Assembly: GCA_022843605.1 (NCBI GenBank)
Contig: JALHNI010000020.1
Coordinates: 1 to 64,000 of the forward strand
Direction of reading: 5' to 3'
Length of the DNA stretch: 64,000 nt
From: Bryobacter sp.
GTDB lineage: Bacteria; Acidobacteriota; Terriglobia; Bryobacterales; Bryobacteraceae
Shown here: piece by piece, positions 34,506 through 43,784 of the stretch
Numbering within the stretch: position 1 is the first letter of the stretch
How the letters are laid out: every line of letters begins with the position of its first letter
Translations under genes and position numbers: made by a program
Notes under the pieces: generated by a model
Told to the model about the DNA's origin: nothing
Seen by the model: the letters and a program-made list of their open reading frames with translations, nothing else
The model's database searches: none

Positions 34506-35915
34506 ATGTGTGACATGCGCGCTTTACTGGCCTTGCTTTTGCTTACGATAAGTTCCGCCGGCCAGATTGTAATTCAGCCAAAAAAGCCGATTCCCACCCG
34601 CACCATCGAGGGCACCCTCCGCCTGCGGGATGCCAAACGCCTCATTCTGGACGCCGACGACAAGCGCACCATCCTCATCCAGATCGACAAACAGACCGAC
34701 TTCGGCCGCAAAGACCTGTCCTCACTTCAGCCCGGCGATCTCATCCGGATTGACGCCCGCGAAGGCGAGGAAGCCTACCTCTTCGCCGTCACCGTCGAAC
34801 TTGTCCGCGCCGGCACCAAAGAAGAGCGCGCCAAGGCCAGCCAACCGCTCCCGCCCGACGCCTTCGGGGCCCAAGTCGAGATGGATGCCCAATCCAAACG
34901 GCCCAGCATGTCCGGCCCCGGCAGCTCTCCCCCCGCTGCCTCACCCGAAAAACAGACGGCCGCCCAGAAAGCGCAGGCCGAAGACGAAATTCCCGAACCG
35001 CGCGAGAACTACACCGTCCTCAAGACCAACGATGGCGCCGATCCTGACCGTCCGAAGCTCTCCCGCGGCCGCCCCCGCAAATCTACCACCCAGGAACCCG
35101 AGACGGAATCCAGCGAACCCGTCGTCACCGCCGGACCCGATCCCGTCCTCGTGGCGACCGCCGCCAACACCCCAGCCCGCGAACCGGGCCGCGAACCAAG
35201 TCGCGAAACCCCTGCCGCCCCCCGCGAGGATCCCATCCTCGCCAAAGCCCGCGAAGCCATCGGTAACCTCACCGGCGATCTTCCCAACTACGTCGTCCGC
35301 CAAATGACCACTCGCCGTTACAGCAATACCCACAAAGTGGAGTGGAAAGTGGCCGATATCGTGGAAGCCGACCTCATCGTCGAAGCTGGCTCTGAGCGCT
35401 ATCGCAACCTCAAGATCAATGGCAAGGTGGCCAAGCAGCGCCCCGAGGACACCGGCGCCTGGAGCGTCGGTGAATTCGTCACCACCCCCACCCAACTCCT
35501 CGGCTCAGGAGCCGCCGAATTCAAGAACCGGATCGAAACGGCCATCAATGGCCGCAAAGCTTGGCGCTATGACTTCAACGTTCCCCAGGAACGCTCCGGC
35601 TGGCGCATCGAGATCGCCGGACAGTCTTACTATCCCGCCCAACGCGGTCGCCTTTGGCTCGATAAGGAGACCGCCCGCGTCCTCCGTCTCGAAATGGAAG
35701 GCCGCCAGTTTCCCGGCGAGTTCCCCATCGACAAAGCCGAGATGACCCTCGAGTATGATTTCGTCGCCATCGGCAGCCGCAAGTTCTTCCTGCCCGTGAA
35801 GAGCGAAGTCCTTTCCTGTCATCGCGGTAAGCCCGATTGCAGCCTCAACGTCCTCGAGTTCCGCAACTACCGCAAGTTCGAGGCGGAAAGCCAGCTCATC
35901 ACCGACCCGCAATAG
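34506..35915 (+). CDS. Secreted protein of unknown function with a disordered middle and beta-rich C-terminus
   Basis: This 469-aa protein has a signal peptide (ATG at 34506 or, three codons later, 34515; cleavage near SSAGQ). An N-terminal ~90-residue beta domain (EGTLRLRDAKRLILDADDKR) is followed by ~140 residues rich in Pro, Glu, Lys and Arg that look disordered. The C-terminal domain, ~245-465, resembles LolA-like or outer-membrane lipoprotein-sorting folds in its strand pattern (YRNLKINGKVAKQRPEDTG, RVLRLEMEGRQFPGEFPID). No catalytic motif was recognised and the resemblance is weak. Confidence 0.8.
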   Translation: MCDMRALLALLLLTISSAGQIVIQPKKPIPTRTIEGTLRLRDAKRLILDADDKRTILIQIDKQTDFGRKDLSSLQPGDLIRIDAREGEEAYLFAVTVELVRAGTKEERAKASQPLPPDAFGAQVEMDAQSKRPSMSGPGSSPPAASPEKQTAAQKAQAEDEIPEPRENYTVLKTNDGADPDRPKLSRGRPRKSTTQEPETESSEPVVTAGPDPVLVATAANTPAREPGREPSRETPAAPREDPILAKAREAIGNLTGDLPNYVVRQMTTRRYSNTHKVEWKVADIVEADLIVEAGSERYRNLKINGKVAKQRPEDTGAWSVGEFVTTPTQLLGSGAAEFKNRIETAINGRKAWRYDFNVPQERSGWRIEIAGQSYYPAQRGRLWLDKETARVLRLEMEGRQFPGEFPIDKAEMTLEYDFVAIGSRKFFLPVKSEVLSCHRGKPDCSLNVLEFRNYRKFEAESQLITDPQ

Positions 35916-36027
35916 TCGGTCACAACACTTCAAAATAGTTGCTAACCCGTTCACCCCACACCGCTTAGCCCCCCGGCTGGGCTCGTTTTCCGACTGTCCC
36001 CTTGACGCCCCGCGCTATCGTGAAATT

Positions 36028-36053
36028 GTAGGACCGACCTCCTGGTCGGTCCC
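36028..36053 (+). repeat. REP palindrome, copy 3
   Basis: Same 26-base element as the two copies flanking the RAYT pseudogene, with one change in the loop (TCCC to TCCT). Arms are conserved. It is about 3 kb from the RAYT, so the element has spread locally. Confidence 0.88.
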
Positions 36054-36112
36054 GTCCAGCCCAACAGCGCACTCTAGCAGTTTTCCCCTGTAACCGATTG
36101 ATCTCAAAAGCA

Positions 36113-36131
36113 AAACCCCGAAATTGGGTTT
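36113..36131 (-). terminator. Possible Rho-independent terminator
   Basis: On the minus strand AAACCC and GGGTTT pair across a 7-base loop and are followed by TTGCTTTT. It lies 20 bases beyond the stop of the cyanophycinase-like gene. The stem is short and AT-rich at its base, so confidence is moderate. Confidence 0.5.
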
Positions 36132-36150
36132 GTTTCGTAATCCTGCCTTT

Positions 36151-36933
36151 TCAGTTCCCGCGCCGCCGCGTCGCCAAGTCAAATTCGTCGCCCGCCGACA
36201 GAAAGTAGAAAGGCTTCCCGTGCTCGTAGATCGCCACTTTGCTCGTGCCCACCACCCGGAACCGGTCGCCGCTCACCACAATGGCCGTGCCCTCGTCGAT
36301 CCCCAGTCCCAGCAAGGCTGGCCGCTCCTGCACCACCGGCACCATATCGCGTTCGCGCTTGCGCGCCAGCAAATGCTGGTCAATCGCGACGCCGCGCAGA
36401 AAGCCCAAACCTTCCTGGTAATCCCGGTCCACCATGATCGTGTTGCCGCTCCGAGCCCCGCGCACCATAAACGAGCCTTGAATCGTCGCCCCCGCCGACG
36501 TGCCCCCAATCACTCCGCCCCGATCCAGCAACGCCCGCAGTTCCTGGTGCACCTTCGTATTCAGGTAGGAATCTACCAGCCTCCAATGGCGTCCGCCCGT
36601 AAACCAGACTCCACCGGCCTGCTTCAATACGGCGGCGAAGGTCTCTGTATCGGAGTCCGACTTCTTGCGCGTATGCAGCATCGTCACCTTGCGCGCGCCC
36701 GCCTTGGCCAGAAAGCTATTCGCGGCGTAGTCGGCGGGAAACTCGTCGCGATCGTCGGCGGTGGGAATGATCACGATCGGCGCTTCGGGGCCACCGGCCA
36801 TTTCGATGAATCGGCCCACGATCTCCGGTCCCAGGTCACCGCCACCGGCCACGATCAGGTGTCCCTTAGCCGGCCCCACCTTGGTTTGCCCGCAAAGACC
36901 GATGGCGATCAGCGACGCGAGAATCAGGTTCAT
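36151..36933 (-). CDS. Secreted cyanophycinase-like S51 serine peptidase
   Basis: This 260-aa protein belongs to the class-I glutamine amidotransferase-like S51 peptidases. A short hydrophobic N-terminus (MNLILASLIAIGLCGQ) suggests export. The nucleophile is S146 in GGTSAGAT. GGGDLGPEIVGRF and VWFTGGRHWRLVDSY match cyanophycinase blocks. The substrate is uncertain: cyanophycin-like dipeptides, isoaspartyl peptides or another peptide. ATG at 36933 overlaps the upstream oxidoreductase stop by 4 bases; a longer open frame upstream lies inside that gene and was rejected. Confidence 0.88.
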   Translation of the reverse strand: MNLILASLIAIGLCGQTKVGPAKGHLIVAGGGDLGPEIVGRFIEMAGGPEAPIVIIPTADDRDEFPADYAANSFLAKAGARKVTMLHTRKKSDSDTETFAAVLKQAGGVWFTGGRHWRLVDSYLNTKVHQELRALLDRGGVIGGTSAGATIQGSFMVRGARSGNTIMVDRDYQEGLGFLRGVAIDQHLLARKRERDMVPVVQERPALLGLGIDEGTAIVVSGDRFRVVGTSKVAIYEHGKPFYFLSAGDEFDLATRRRGN

Positions 36934-37895
36934 GAAACCAACAATACCGCCTTGCCGATCACCCGCCGCTGGTCCAAGTCCTGAAGGGCGTCCACCAGAT
37001 GATCGAACGAATACTCCTGCCGCACCTGCGGCTTCAGTGCAAATCCGGCCAGCGACCTTTGCGCCTCCGCCAGGTAGCCGGGCCGCGGAATCGCGTAGGC
37101 GCCCCAAACGGCCCCCACCACCGAAAAATTCTTGATCAGAATCCGGTTCGCCGCGATGCTCGGGATCCTTCCCGACGCAAACCCGATCACCAGCAGCCGC
37201 CCCTCCAGTGCAATGCACTTCGTGGAAAGGTCAAAGGCGTCGCCGCCCACCGGATCGTAGATGACGTCGGCGCCGCGCCCGCCGGTCAGGCGCTTCACCT
37301 CGTCCGGCCAACCGGCCTGCGTGTAGTCGATCACCTCGTCCGCCCCGACGCTCACCGCAAAGGCCCGCTTGGTCTCGGTGGAAGCCGTGGCGATCACTCG
37401 CGCCCCCATCGCCTTGCCGATCTGGATCGCGGCCATCCCCACGCCGCTCGCCCCCGCGTGAACCAGCAATGTCTCGCCCCGCTCCAGGCGGGCCCGCCGT
37501 TCCAGCGCATACCATCCCGTATGGTAGACAATCGGGAACGCCGCGCCTTCGGCAAAGCTCCAGCTCTCGGGCAACGCAAAGACGTGCGTCGCCGGCACCA
37601 CCGAACTCTCGCCGAATCCGTTTTGCAGGCAAAGTGCCATCACCCGGTCGCCCGCGCGAAACCCGGTCACGCCGTCGCCCACTTCTTCCACCACGCCGGC
37701 CGCTTCGGCTCCGGGAGTAAACGGGAAGGGAGGCTTAATCTGGTATTGTCCACGTACCTGCAGTAAGTCGAAGAAGTTAAGCCCTGCCGCGCGGTGCCGG
37801 ATCCGGACCTGCCCAGCGCCCACCTCCGGGGTTCCCGCCTCTCCCAACTGCAGCGAACTCGGTTCGCCCCATGCGTGTACTTGCCAGGCTTTCAT
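36930..37895 (-). CDS. NADPH:quinone oxidoreductase-family (zinc-independent MDR) protein
   Basis: This 321-aa medium-chain dehydrogenase/reductase has an N-terminal GroES-like fold (GLNFFDLLQVRGQY, PGAEAAGVVEEVG) and a Rossmann domain with VHAGASGVGMAAIQIGKAMGARVIAT. The zinc-ligand residues of alcohol dehydrogenases are missing, as in QOR/zeta-crystallin enzymes, so it should reduce quinones or enones with NADPH. Its start ATG directly abuts the upstream YdjC-like stop, and its stop overlaps the cyanophycinase-like start. Confidence 0.92.
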   Translation of the reverse strand: MKAWQVHAWGEPSSLQLGEAGTPEVGAGQVRIRHRAAGLNFFDLLQVRGQYQIKPPFPFTPGAEAAGVVEEVGDGVTGFRAGDRVMALCLQNGFGESSVVPATHVFALPESWSFAEGAAFPIVYHTGWYALERRARLERGETLLVHAGASGVGMAAIQIGKAMGARVIATASTETKRAFAVSVGADEVIDYTQAGWPDEVKRLTGGRGADVIYDPVGGDAFDLSTKCIALEGRLLVIGFASGRIPSIAANRILIKNFSVVGAVWGAYAIPRPGYLAEAQRSLAGFALKPQVRQEYSFDHLVDALQDLDQRRVIGKAVLLVS

Positions 37896-38825
37896 TTACT
37901 TTTTCTCCAACCGGCTCATCTCGCGCCAAGTGGTCTGCTTCAAGCCGAGTTCTTTCATCAGGTCGCGCGTCGCCGGATCAGTAAAGTAGCGGTAATCCGC
38001 CCAGCGGTTTTCCCAGGAGTTGGTGATGTTCTTCAGCTCTTCGTCGTTGATCCCCAGGTGGACAATTAGCATGGTCACGCCAGGCTTTAAGTTCCGCAGG
38101 AGCTTGTCGTAAGCCACACTGCGCTCGGCCACTGTCCGCCCAGGCACTCCGGTCACCAGATGGTCCAGCACCACATGCCCGTCGCGCTCCTTCTTCTCGA
38201 GCATCGCCGCGGTGATCGGATATCCGTCTTTTGCGGCCGCGGCCATCGCTTCGGGTTGTGGACGCATCAGCATCACGGGCAGTTTGTATTCGCGTCCCAG
38301 CTTCGCGTAGACCTCCCAATAGTCCACGCGGGCATATAGCGTGCCCATGTGCGTATCCAGGTGAGTCGGCTTCCAGCCTGTCGCCAGTGCCTTCTCGATC
38401 TGCGCTCGTAACTCGGTCTCCACTTCGGCCGCCGTTGCGTGCTGCGCCACGGCACGGACGTCTCGCCAAAGATAGCCTTCCGGGTCCATCAAACCGGGTA
38501 CTTTGTCGCGCGAGGCAACGGGCCCCCAGCGGTACTTCTTCCACTCACTGGTGAGCGTCAGGTGTAGCCCGATATCGAATTGGGGGTTAGCCTTAGCGAA
38601 GTTCGCAATTTCGAGAAACCAGGGGCAGGGAACCATCACGCTGGCTGACGTCACCATGCCGTGCCGTAGGGCCTCCATACTGGCCTGATTTACGGTGTGT
38701 GACATGCCCAGGTCGTCGGCGTGCACCATCAGCACACGGTCCTGCGGGCTAAAGCCCATGCGCTCGGCGGTCGATTGAGCTTGTAGGGCGGCGCTGGCCA
38801 ACGCCAAGGTCAGAATGAATCGCAT
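37896..38825 (-). CDS. Secreted ChbG/YdjC-like carbohydrate deacetylase
   Basis: This 309-aa protein has a signal peptide ([17 protein letters not shown]). The YdjC-type TIM-barrel carries the metal motif HADDLGMSH near the mature N-terminus and a later LDTHMGTL histidine. Family members remove acetyl groups from N-acetylated oligosaccharides such as chitobiose. Export suggests it acts on wall or environmental glycans. The ATG at 38825 was chosen for the clean signal peptide; upstream in-frame codons would bury it. It is the first gene of a three-gene minus-strand operon. Confidence 0.88.
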   Translation of the reverse strand: MRFILTLALASAALQAQSTAERMGFSPQDRVLMVHADDLGMSHTVNQASMEALRHGMVTSASVMVPCPWFLEIANFAKANPQFDIGLHLTLTSEWKKYRWGPVASRDKVPGLMDPEGYLWRDVRAVAQHATAAEVETELRAQIEKALATGWKPTHLDTHMGTLYARVDYWEVYAKLGREYKLPVMLMRPQPEAMAAAAKDGYPITAAMLEKKERDGHVVLDHLVTGVPGRTVAERSVAYDKLLRNLKPGVTMLIVHLGINDEELKNITNSWENRWADYRYFTDPATRDLMKELGLKQTTWREMSRLEKK

Positions 38826-38955
38826 TACCGTTGAGGATACCGAAGATCCCGCCGGCTGACGCAACAGTCGTAACGGTAACTTTCCTCTGCCTGCCTGCAT
38901 CTCACCGTTAGATCGATTTTGCTTCGTCTCGGTCCGACGTAAGTTCGGAGTTTCT

Positions 38956-39948
38956 TTGTACCCTTCCTGTGTCTTATTCCTTTGCCTAAGTCCACTGCTA
39001 TTTGGTCAAAAGGCACACTTGATTCCCGCCGAGCCCGTGCGTATGCCGGGTGTCGGCGATTCCAACAGTCCCTTGCATTGGAATCGCGAGGGCCGTTTAG
39101 TCCTCTTCAATTCAGACGGTACCCCCATGCGCATGGAGGGGGACGATCAGTTTACCCTCGGCGAGCCGTTGCGCTTGAATTTTCCGCGCGAAACTGCCTG
39201 GATCGAATCCACCTGGACCGAAGGCGACGGCGTCGTCTATACCTGGTATCACCATGAGCAGATTCTCGACTGTGGAGAATTGCCGCCCCTTTCTATGCCG
39301 AAGATCGGCGCCGCCGTCTCCCGCGACGATGGCCATACATTTGAGGATCTGGGCATTGTCCTCTCGGCTGGGCATGAGCCGAACTGTGCGGCGCAAAACG
39401 GCTTCTTCGCGGGCGGTCATGGAGACTTCACCGTGGTGCTTGACCGGGAGCATCGCTACTTCTATTTTCACTACTCCGCTTACGGCGGTGACGTATCCAC
39501 GCAAGGCGTCGCCATGGCGCGCATGGCCTTTGAAGATCGTGATCAGCCGGTGGGAGCCGTCTGGAAGTATGCGGCCGAAGGCTGGATAGAGCCCGGCGTT
39601 GGCGGCGAGACTCGCCCCATTTTCCCGGCTGCGGTCAGTTGGGCCGAGCCGAACGCGGAAGCCTTCTGGGGCGCCTCTGTCCACTGGAATACCCACCTCA
39701 ACCAATGGGTGATGCTGCTGAACCACACCTGCTGCTTCGCCGGTTGGCCGCAGGAGGGCGTTTACATCTCCTACTCCCCTGACTTGGCTGACCCGTCACT
39801 TTGGAGTCAGCCTGCCATGCTGGTTAATCACGGCGGGTGGTATCCACAAGTGATGGGCCTCGGGCCCGGCGAAACCGATAAGGTCGCCGGACGCGAGGCC
39901 CGCTTTTACATGCACGGTGTGTCCGAGTGGACGATTGTCTTCGAGTAA
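38956..39948 (+). CDS. Secreted beta-propeller-like protein, possibly glycosidase-related
   Basis: This 330-aa protein begins with TTG at 38956, supported by a GGAG ribosome-binding site 5 bases upstream and a good signal peptide ([14 protein letters not shown]). The body has repeated Asp-box-like or five-blade motifs ([61 protein letters not shown]). These resemble BNR or GH43-type propellers. No family was firmly recognised and catalytic acids are not assigned. It is divergent from the YdjC-like deacetylase, hinting at shared glycan work, and its stop abuts the convergent cysK stop. Confidence 0.8.
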   Translation: MYPSCVLFLCLSPLLFGQKAHLIPAEPVRMPGVGDSNSPLHWNREGRLVLFNSDGTPMRMEGDDQFTLGEPLRLNFPRETAWIESTWTEGDGVVYTWYHHEQILDCGELPPLSMPKIGAAVSRDDGHTFEDLGIVLSAGHEPNCAAQNGFFAGGHGDFTVVLDREHRYFYFHYSAYGGDVSTQGVAMARMAFEDRDQPVGAVWKYAAEGWIEPGVGGETRPIFPAAVSWAEPNAEAFWGASVHWNTHLNQWVMLLNHTCCFAGWPQEGVYISYSPDLADPSLWSQPAMLVNHGGWYPQVMGLGPGETDKVAGREARFYMHGVSEWTIVFE

Positions 39949-40908
39949 CTAAACCTCGTTGAACATGCCCTCGAACAGGGCGCTGGTCAGGTAACGCTCG
40001 CCCGCGTCCGGCAGGACGACGACGATGATCTTACCGGCCATCTCCGGACGCTTCGCCACGCGAATCGCGCCCACGGCCGCCGCGCCGCAAGAGATCCCGC
40101 AGAGGATGCCCTCTTCTTTGGCCAAGCGGCGAGCCATGTCGATAGCTTCTTCGTTGGTCACCTGTTCCACTTCGTCGATGACGCTAAGGTCGAGGTTGTC
40201 GGGGATAAAGCCCGCGCCGATGCCCTGAATCTTATGAGGACCGGGCTTCAGTTCAGCGCCCGCCAGTTTCTGCGAGATCACGGGGCTGTGCACCGGCTCC
40301 ACGGCCACCGACAGGATCGGCTTGCCCTTGGCCTGCTTGATGTAGCGCGAAACGCCCGTAATCGTACCGCCCGTGCCGACGCCGCCCACAAAAACGTCCA
40401 CCTTGCCGTCGGTGTCGTCCCAGATCTCGGGGCCCGTGGTTTTGAAGTGAATGTCCGGGTTGGCCGGGTTCTTGAATTGCTGCAACAGCACGTACTTGTC
40501 GGGATCGGTCGCGGCAATCTCTTCAGCCTTGCCGATCGCGCCCTTCATGCCCTTCGGGCCTTCGGTGAGCACCAGATTGGCTCCGTAGACCTTTAGCACC
40601 TTGCGCCGCTCGATCGACATTGTCTCCGGCATGGTAAGCGTGATGGGATAACCGCGCGCTGCGGCCACGAAAGCCAGCGCGATGCCGGTGTTGCCCGACG
40701 TCGGCTCCACGATCTCTTTGCCGGGGCCCAGCAGTCCGCGCTTCTCCGCGTCCCAAATCATGGAGGCACCGATGCGGCACTTCACCGAGTACGCCGGATT
40801 TCGGCCTTCGATCTTGGCCAGCACGGTGGCGCCTGCGCCATCCGTGACACGATTCAACCGTACGAGCGGCGTACGCCCGATACTCAACGAATTATCTTCA
40901 AACCACAT
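39949..40908 (-). CDS. cysK: Cysteine synthase A (O-acetylserine sulfhydrylase)
   Basis: This 319-aa PLP enzyme makes cysteine from O-acetylserine and sulfide. The Schiff-base lysine lies in [11 protein letters not shown], and the substrate loop [12 protein letters not shown] and the [15 protein letters not shown] phosphate-binding loop are intact. Length fits the family. The ATG at 40908 follows an AAGGAG site. An Rrf2-family regulator gene lies 29 bases upstream in the same direction, an arrangement consistent with cysteine-responsive control. Confidence 0.96.
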   Translation of the reverse strand: MWFEDNSLSIGRTPLVRLNRVTDGAGATVLAKIEGRNPAYSVKCRIGASMIWDAEKRGLLGPGKEIVEPTSGNTGIALAFVAAARGYPITLTMPETMSIERRKVLKVYGANLVLTEGPKGMKGAIGKAEEIAATDPDKYVLLQQFKNPANPDIHFKTTGPEIWDDTDGKVDVFVGGVGTGGTITGVSRYIKQAKGKPILSVAVEPVHSPVISQKLAGAELKPGPHKIQGIGAGFIPDNLDLSVIDEVEQVTNEEAIDMARRLAKEEGILCGISCGAAAVGAIRVAKRPEMAGKIIVVVLPDAGERYLTSALFEGMFNEV

Positions 40909-40937
40909 GGTTGCTTTCTCCTTGTAAGTCTCTGAGG

Positions 40938-41378
40938 CTAGATCACCCAGTCGGCCACATACTTCGCCCGTTTCTCTTGCCAGGTTCGGGCCAGGTCTCC
41001 AAAGTTTGTCTGATCGGTTACCAGGGCGATGTTGTCGTCCACCTGTTTCCAAAGGTCTGCGAAGGGGCTTTCCGTCCGGCGGCGGCTCTTCTTGTTTTCC
41101 ACGAAACGCAGCACGTCACCGATCAGGATCGAGTTCGCCGGCTTGGCCAACAGGTAGCCGCCTTCGGCGCCTCGGCGCGATTCAACGAAGCCACCTTGCT
41201 TCAAGCTGGCCAGGATCAGTTCCAGAAACTTCTGCGGGATGCGCTGGCGCTCTGCGATCTCCGCGATCTTGATCGGCACGCCGGGCTTCTGAAGGGCGAG
41301 ATCGAAGATGGCCTGCAAAGCGTACTCGGCTTTTACCGACAGGTTGAACACGGTTGGAGTAATCCCCTCTTTGTACAT
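40938..41378 (-). CDS. Rrf2-family transcription regulator (CymR/IscR-like, no cysteines)
   Basis: This 146-aa winged-helix protein ([16 protein letters not shown], then [21 protein letters not shown] and [13 protein letters not shown]) contains no cysteine, so it cannot hold the Fe-S cluster of IscR or NsrR. That and its position before cysK point to a CymR-like regulator of cysteine metabolism. The start is given as ATG 41378, but the promoter seen at 41383-41410 would start transcription almost at that codon. GTG at 41351, preceded by AAAGAGGGG, is a credible alternative giving 137 residues. Confidence 0.9.
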   Translation of the reverse strand: MYKEGITPTVFNLSVKAEYALQAIFDLALQKPGVPIKIAEIAERQRIPQKFLELILASLKQGGFVESRRGAEGGYLLAKPANSILIGDVLRFVENKKSRRRTESPFADLWKQVDDNIALVTDQTNFGDLARTWQEKRAKYVADWVI

Positions 41379-41382
41379 CGAG

Positions 41383-41410
41383 ATTATCGGATACTGGCGG
41401 CCTTTGTCAA
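41383..41410 (-). promoter_or_regulatory. Sigma-70-type promoter of rrf2-cysK
   Basis: On the minus strand a perfect TTGACA (41405-41410) is followed after 16 bases by GATAAT (41383-41388), predicting a transcription start near 41376. This would be nearly leaderless for the ATG at 41378 and fits the GTG at 41351 better. Confidence 0.72.
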
Positions 41411-41433
41411 AGAGGCGCTAGAATCGAGATCCT

Positions 41434-42033
41434 ATGGAGCGTCTAATCCGACCTGACCATGCCCGAGCCGCCCTAGTGCTGACGCACGGGGCCGGTTCGA
41501 ACGCCGACGCGCCTTTGCTGGTTGCGCTCAGTGGCGCACTGGGTGAGCGCGGCTGGGCTGTTTGGCGTGTTAATCTCGCTTACCGCCTGAAGCGTCCCTC
41601 CGGGCCACCGCATCCTTCGACGACCGCCGCCGACCGGGCGAGTCTGGCCGAGGCCATCGTGCATCTGCAATCCGAAACTGGCTTGCCCGTCTTTGCCTGT
41701 GGCCATTCCTACGGCGGCCGCCAGGCGACCATGCTAGCGGCCGAACAACCCGAACTGATGAGAGGGTTGCTGATTCTTAGCTATCCGCTGCATCCGCCCG
41801 CGCAGCCGGCGAAGCTTCGGGTGGAGCATCTGCCGGCGCTCTCGGTGCCGACGCTTTTCGTCAGTGGCACACGAGACGACTTTGGTACGCCGGAAGAACT
41901 CGGCGCGGCCTTTGAGACCATACCCGCGCTACACGATCTTGTGTTGCTCCCGCGCTGTGGGCACAGCCTATCGCCCAAAGAGGCGCCCCAGATCGCCGAA
42001 CTTTGGGATCAGTTCAGCGGCCGATTCGTGTAG
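41434..42033 (+). CDS. Small alpha/beta hydrolase (KANL3/Tex30-like)
   Basis: This 199-aa cytoplasmic hydrolase has the serine nucleophile in CGHSYGGRQA, an acid in SGTRDDFGTP and the histidine in RCGHSLSP, so the triad is complete. The oxyanion-side motif VLTHGAGSNAD lies at the N-terminus. The substrate is unknown. Its last 25 bases overlap the end of the convergent GT39 gene. Confidence 0.9.
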   Translation: MERLIRPDHARAALVLTHGAGSNADAPLLVALSGALGERGWAVWRVNLAYRLKRPSGPPHPSTTAADRASLAEAIVHLQSETGLPVFACGHSYGGRQATMLAAEQPELMRGLLILSYPLHPPAQPAKLRVEHLPALSVPTLFVSGTRDDFGTPEELGAAFETIPALHDLVLLPRCGHSLSPKEAPQIAELWDQFSGRFV

Positions 42034-43784
42034 AGGCTTTTGCCGCCGATGGTGCGCACCAGATGAAGTCCGTCGCCGAGCAGCGGACGAACCCGGGAGA
42101 CAGAAGGGTTTTCGATGAACAGATACTGGCGTTCGGGGCTCCGCCAAATGGCGAGCAAGTCAGCGTCGGTGATGAAGACCGCCGGTGCTCCGGCCTCATT
42201 CGAGCCGTATTCGAGGTTATTCACCCGTCCATTGAGCAGCAGGGCGCGGTCGACGGGCGCATAGAAGAAGATCGACGAGAAGGTGTAGTACTGGTTGTCG
42301 ATGATCACCTGTCCGGGTGGGGACTGTTTCAGGACTTGCGCCAACGGCTGGGAGGAGAGATAGGGGTCAAACGTCACCATGGCCCAGCGTGCGGCATTCA
42401 AGAAAATGACCATCATTCCGGCCAAGGCCAGCAGCCTCGACTTGCCGCGCAACAGAAAGGCGCCCAAGGAACCGGTCAGGAAGGCGAGGCCTGCCAGGAG
42501 CAACGGACCCCGCAGATAAGCAAATGAGCGCAGGGTCAGGTCGCCCATATGGCCCATCGACAGGGTGTAGGCTTCGGTCGCCTGGGTGACTAGGGCTTGC
42601 GAGATGTCGCCGGGCGCGGGAAGATGCCAGACCTGAGCCAGGATGAAGGCGATGGCCGCGAGCGCGGCCGCGCAGATCGCCCCCGCCGTTCTCGCCGGCC
42701 ATTCGCTGGAGGTGGACGCCAATGCGCCAGCCAGCAGTAGGGCCATGGCCGGGTAGGCGGGCATCGAGTAATACTCCTGAGTCGTGGAGAAAGTGAAGAA
42801 CAACATCGTAAAGCCCGCCCAACACAGGCACACCATCCGCATGCGGGAGGCGCGATCGGGTCCGCGGAAGCGCTGACCCCAGACCGCCGGCATCCAAGCA
42901 CTCCACGGAAAGAACCACACTAAGTGCAGCAGCCAGAACAAATGGCGCGGCACGGTATTGTAGTCCCGCGGAAAGCGCATATTGAGGAAGCGAAAGACGT
43001 GTTCATTGAAGAAATAGAACCAGAAAAAGCCGCGGTAGTGTCCGGGTTCGCTCTTCATCGTCCAATCGAAGTACGGAGGATTCCGCAACGTCGCTACGAC
43101 GTGCCAGGGCAGGCCGATCGCCAGCAGAATAGCCAGTGCACTCAGCGGATGGAGACGCCGCCAAGTGCGGGCCGCGAAGAGTTGGCCGGTGATCAGCAGA
43201 TAGAGTCCGGCGGCGGCCACCGGGAATAGCGCCGCGATCAGCCCTTTCAGCAGGAGACCGGTGCCGATCGAGGCGCCCATGGTCCAGGCCCATCTCCGCG
43301 GCTGTTGCTCATCGGGATCCAGGGCGCGCAGAAAACCCCACAGCGCCAGGGCAATGGTGAGCGTCAAGATGACGTCGGGGATGAGGATGCGCGTGAAGAG
43401 GAAGAGGCCGACCCCGGTAGCCATGGTGAGACCCGCGCAGAGGCCGGTCAACTCGCCGAACGCCCAGCGGCCCATACGGAATGTCACCAGACACAAGGCG
43501 ATGATCGAGAGCGCGATGGGCAAACGCGCGGCCCAGTCGGTGACTCCGAAGACAGCGAACGAGGACGCCATCATCCAGTAGACGAGCGGCGACTTTTCGA
43601 GGTACTTGACACCATCCAGCCGGGCCGTGACCCAGTCACCTGAGGAGAGCATGTTCTTGGCGATGGTGGCCTGTACGGCATCGACGTCGTCCATGAGCGA
43701 GGGCGGCGCGAGCGTGCTGACCAGGTAGATGAGGGCCGCCGCCAGGACGACCGTTAACTCCGCGCGGCGGGTTGTATGTTCCAT
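42009..43784 (-). CDS. Family-39 membrane glycosyltransferase (ArnT/PMT-like)
   Basis: This 591-aa integral-membrane protein has about a dozen hydrophobic helices. The GT39 signature is near the N-terminus: MDDVDAVQATIAKNML with an acidic pair in the first loop, then LDGVKYLEKSPLVYW. The C-terminal ~100 residues form a small soluble domain. It likely transfers a sugar from a polyprenyl phosphate to lipid or protein on the outer face. ATG at 43784 is preferred; an upstream start at 43820 would deepen the overlap with asnB. It is last in a minus-strand operon with asparagine synthetase and a polysaccharide permease. Confidence 0.88.
   Translation of the reverse strand: MEHTTRRAELTVVLAAALIYLVSTLAPPSLMDDVDAVQATIAKNMLSSGDWVTARLDGVKYLEKSPLVYWMMASSFAVFGVTDWAARLPIALSIIALCLVTFRMGRWAFGELTGLCAGLTMATGVGLFLFTRILIPDVILTLTIALALWGFLRALDPDEQQPRRWAWTMGASIGTGLLLKGLIAALFPVAAAGLYLLITGQLFAARTWRRLHPLSALAILLAIGLPWHVVATLRNPPYFDWTMKSEPGHYRGFFWFYFFNEHVFRFLNMRFPRDYNTVPRHLFWLLHLVWFFPWSAWMPAVWGQRFRGPDRASRMRMVCLCWAGFTMLFFTFSTTQEYYSMPAYPAMALLLAGALASTSSEWPARTAGAICAAALAAIAFILAQVWHLPAPGDISQALVTQATEAYTLSMGHMGDLTLRSFAYLRGPLLLAGLAFLTGSLGAFLLRGKSRLLALAGMMVIFLNAARWAMVTFDPYLSSQPLAQVLKQSPPGQVIIDNQYYTFSSIFFYAPVDRALLLNGRVNNLEYGSNEAGAPAVFITDADLLAIWRSPERQYLFIENPSVSRVRPLLGDGLHLVRTIGGKSLYTNRPLN

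Larger units (their letters stand above)
35916..36150. other. Intergenic region with REP copy 3 and a terminator
   Basis: These 235 bases lie between convergent genes. They hold a third REP palindrome and a hairpin that could end the minus-strand cyanophycinase-like transcript. No further coding potential is visible. Confidence 0.7.
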
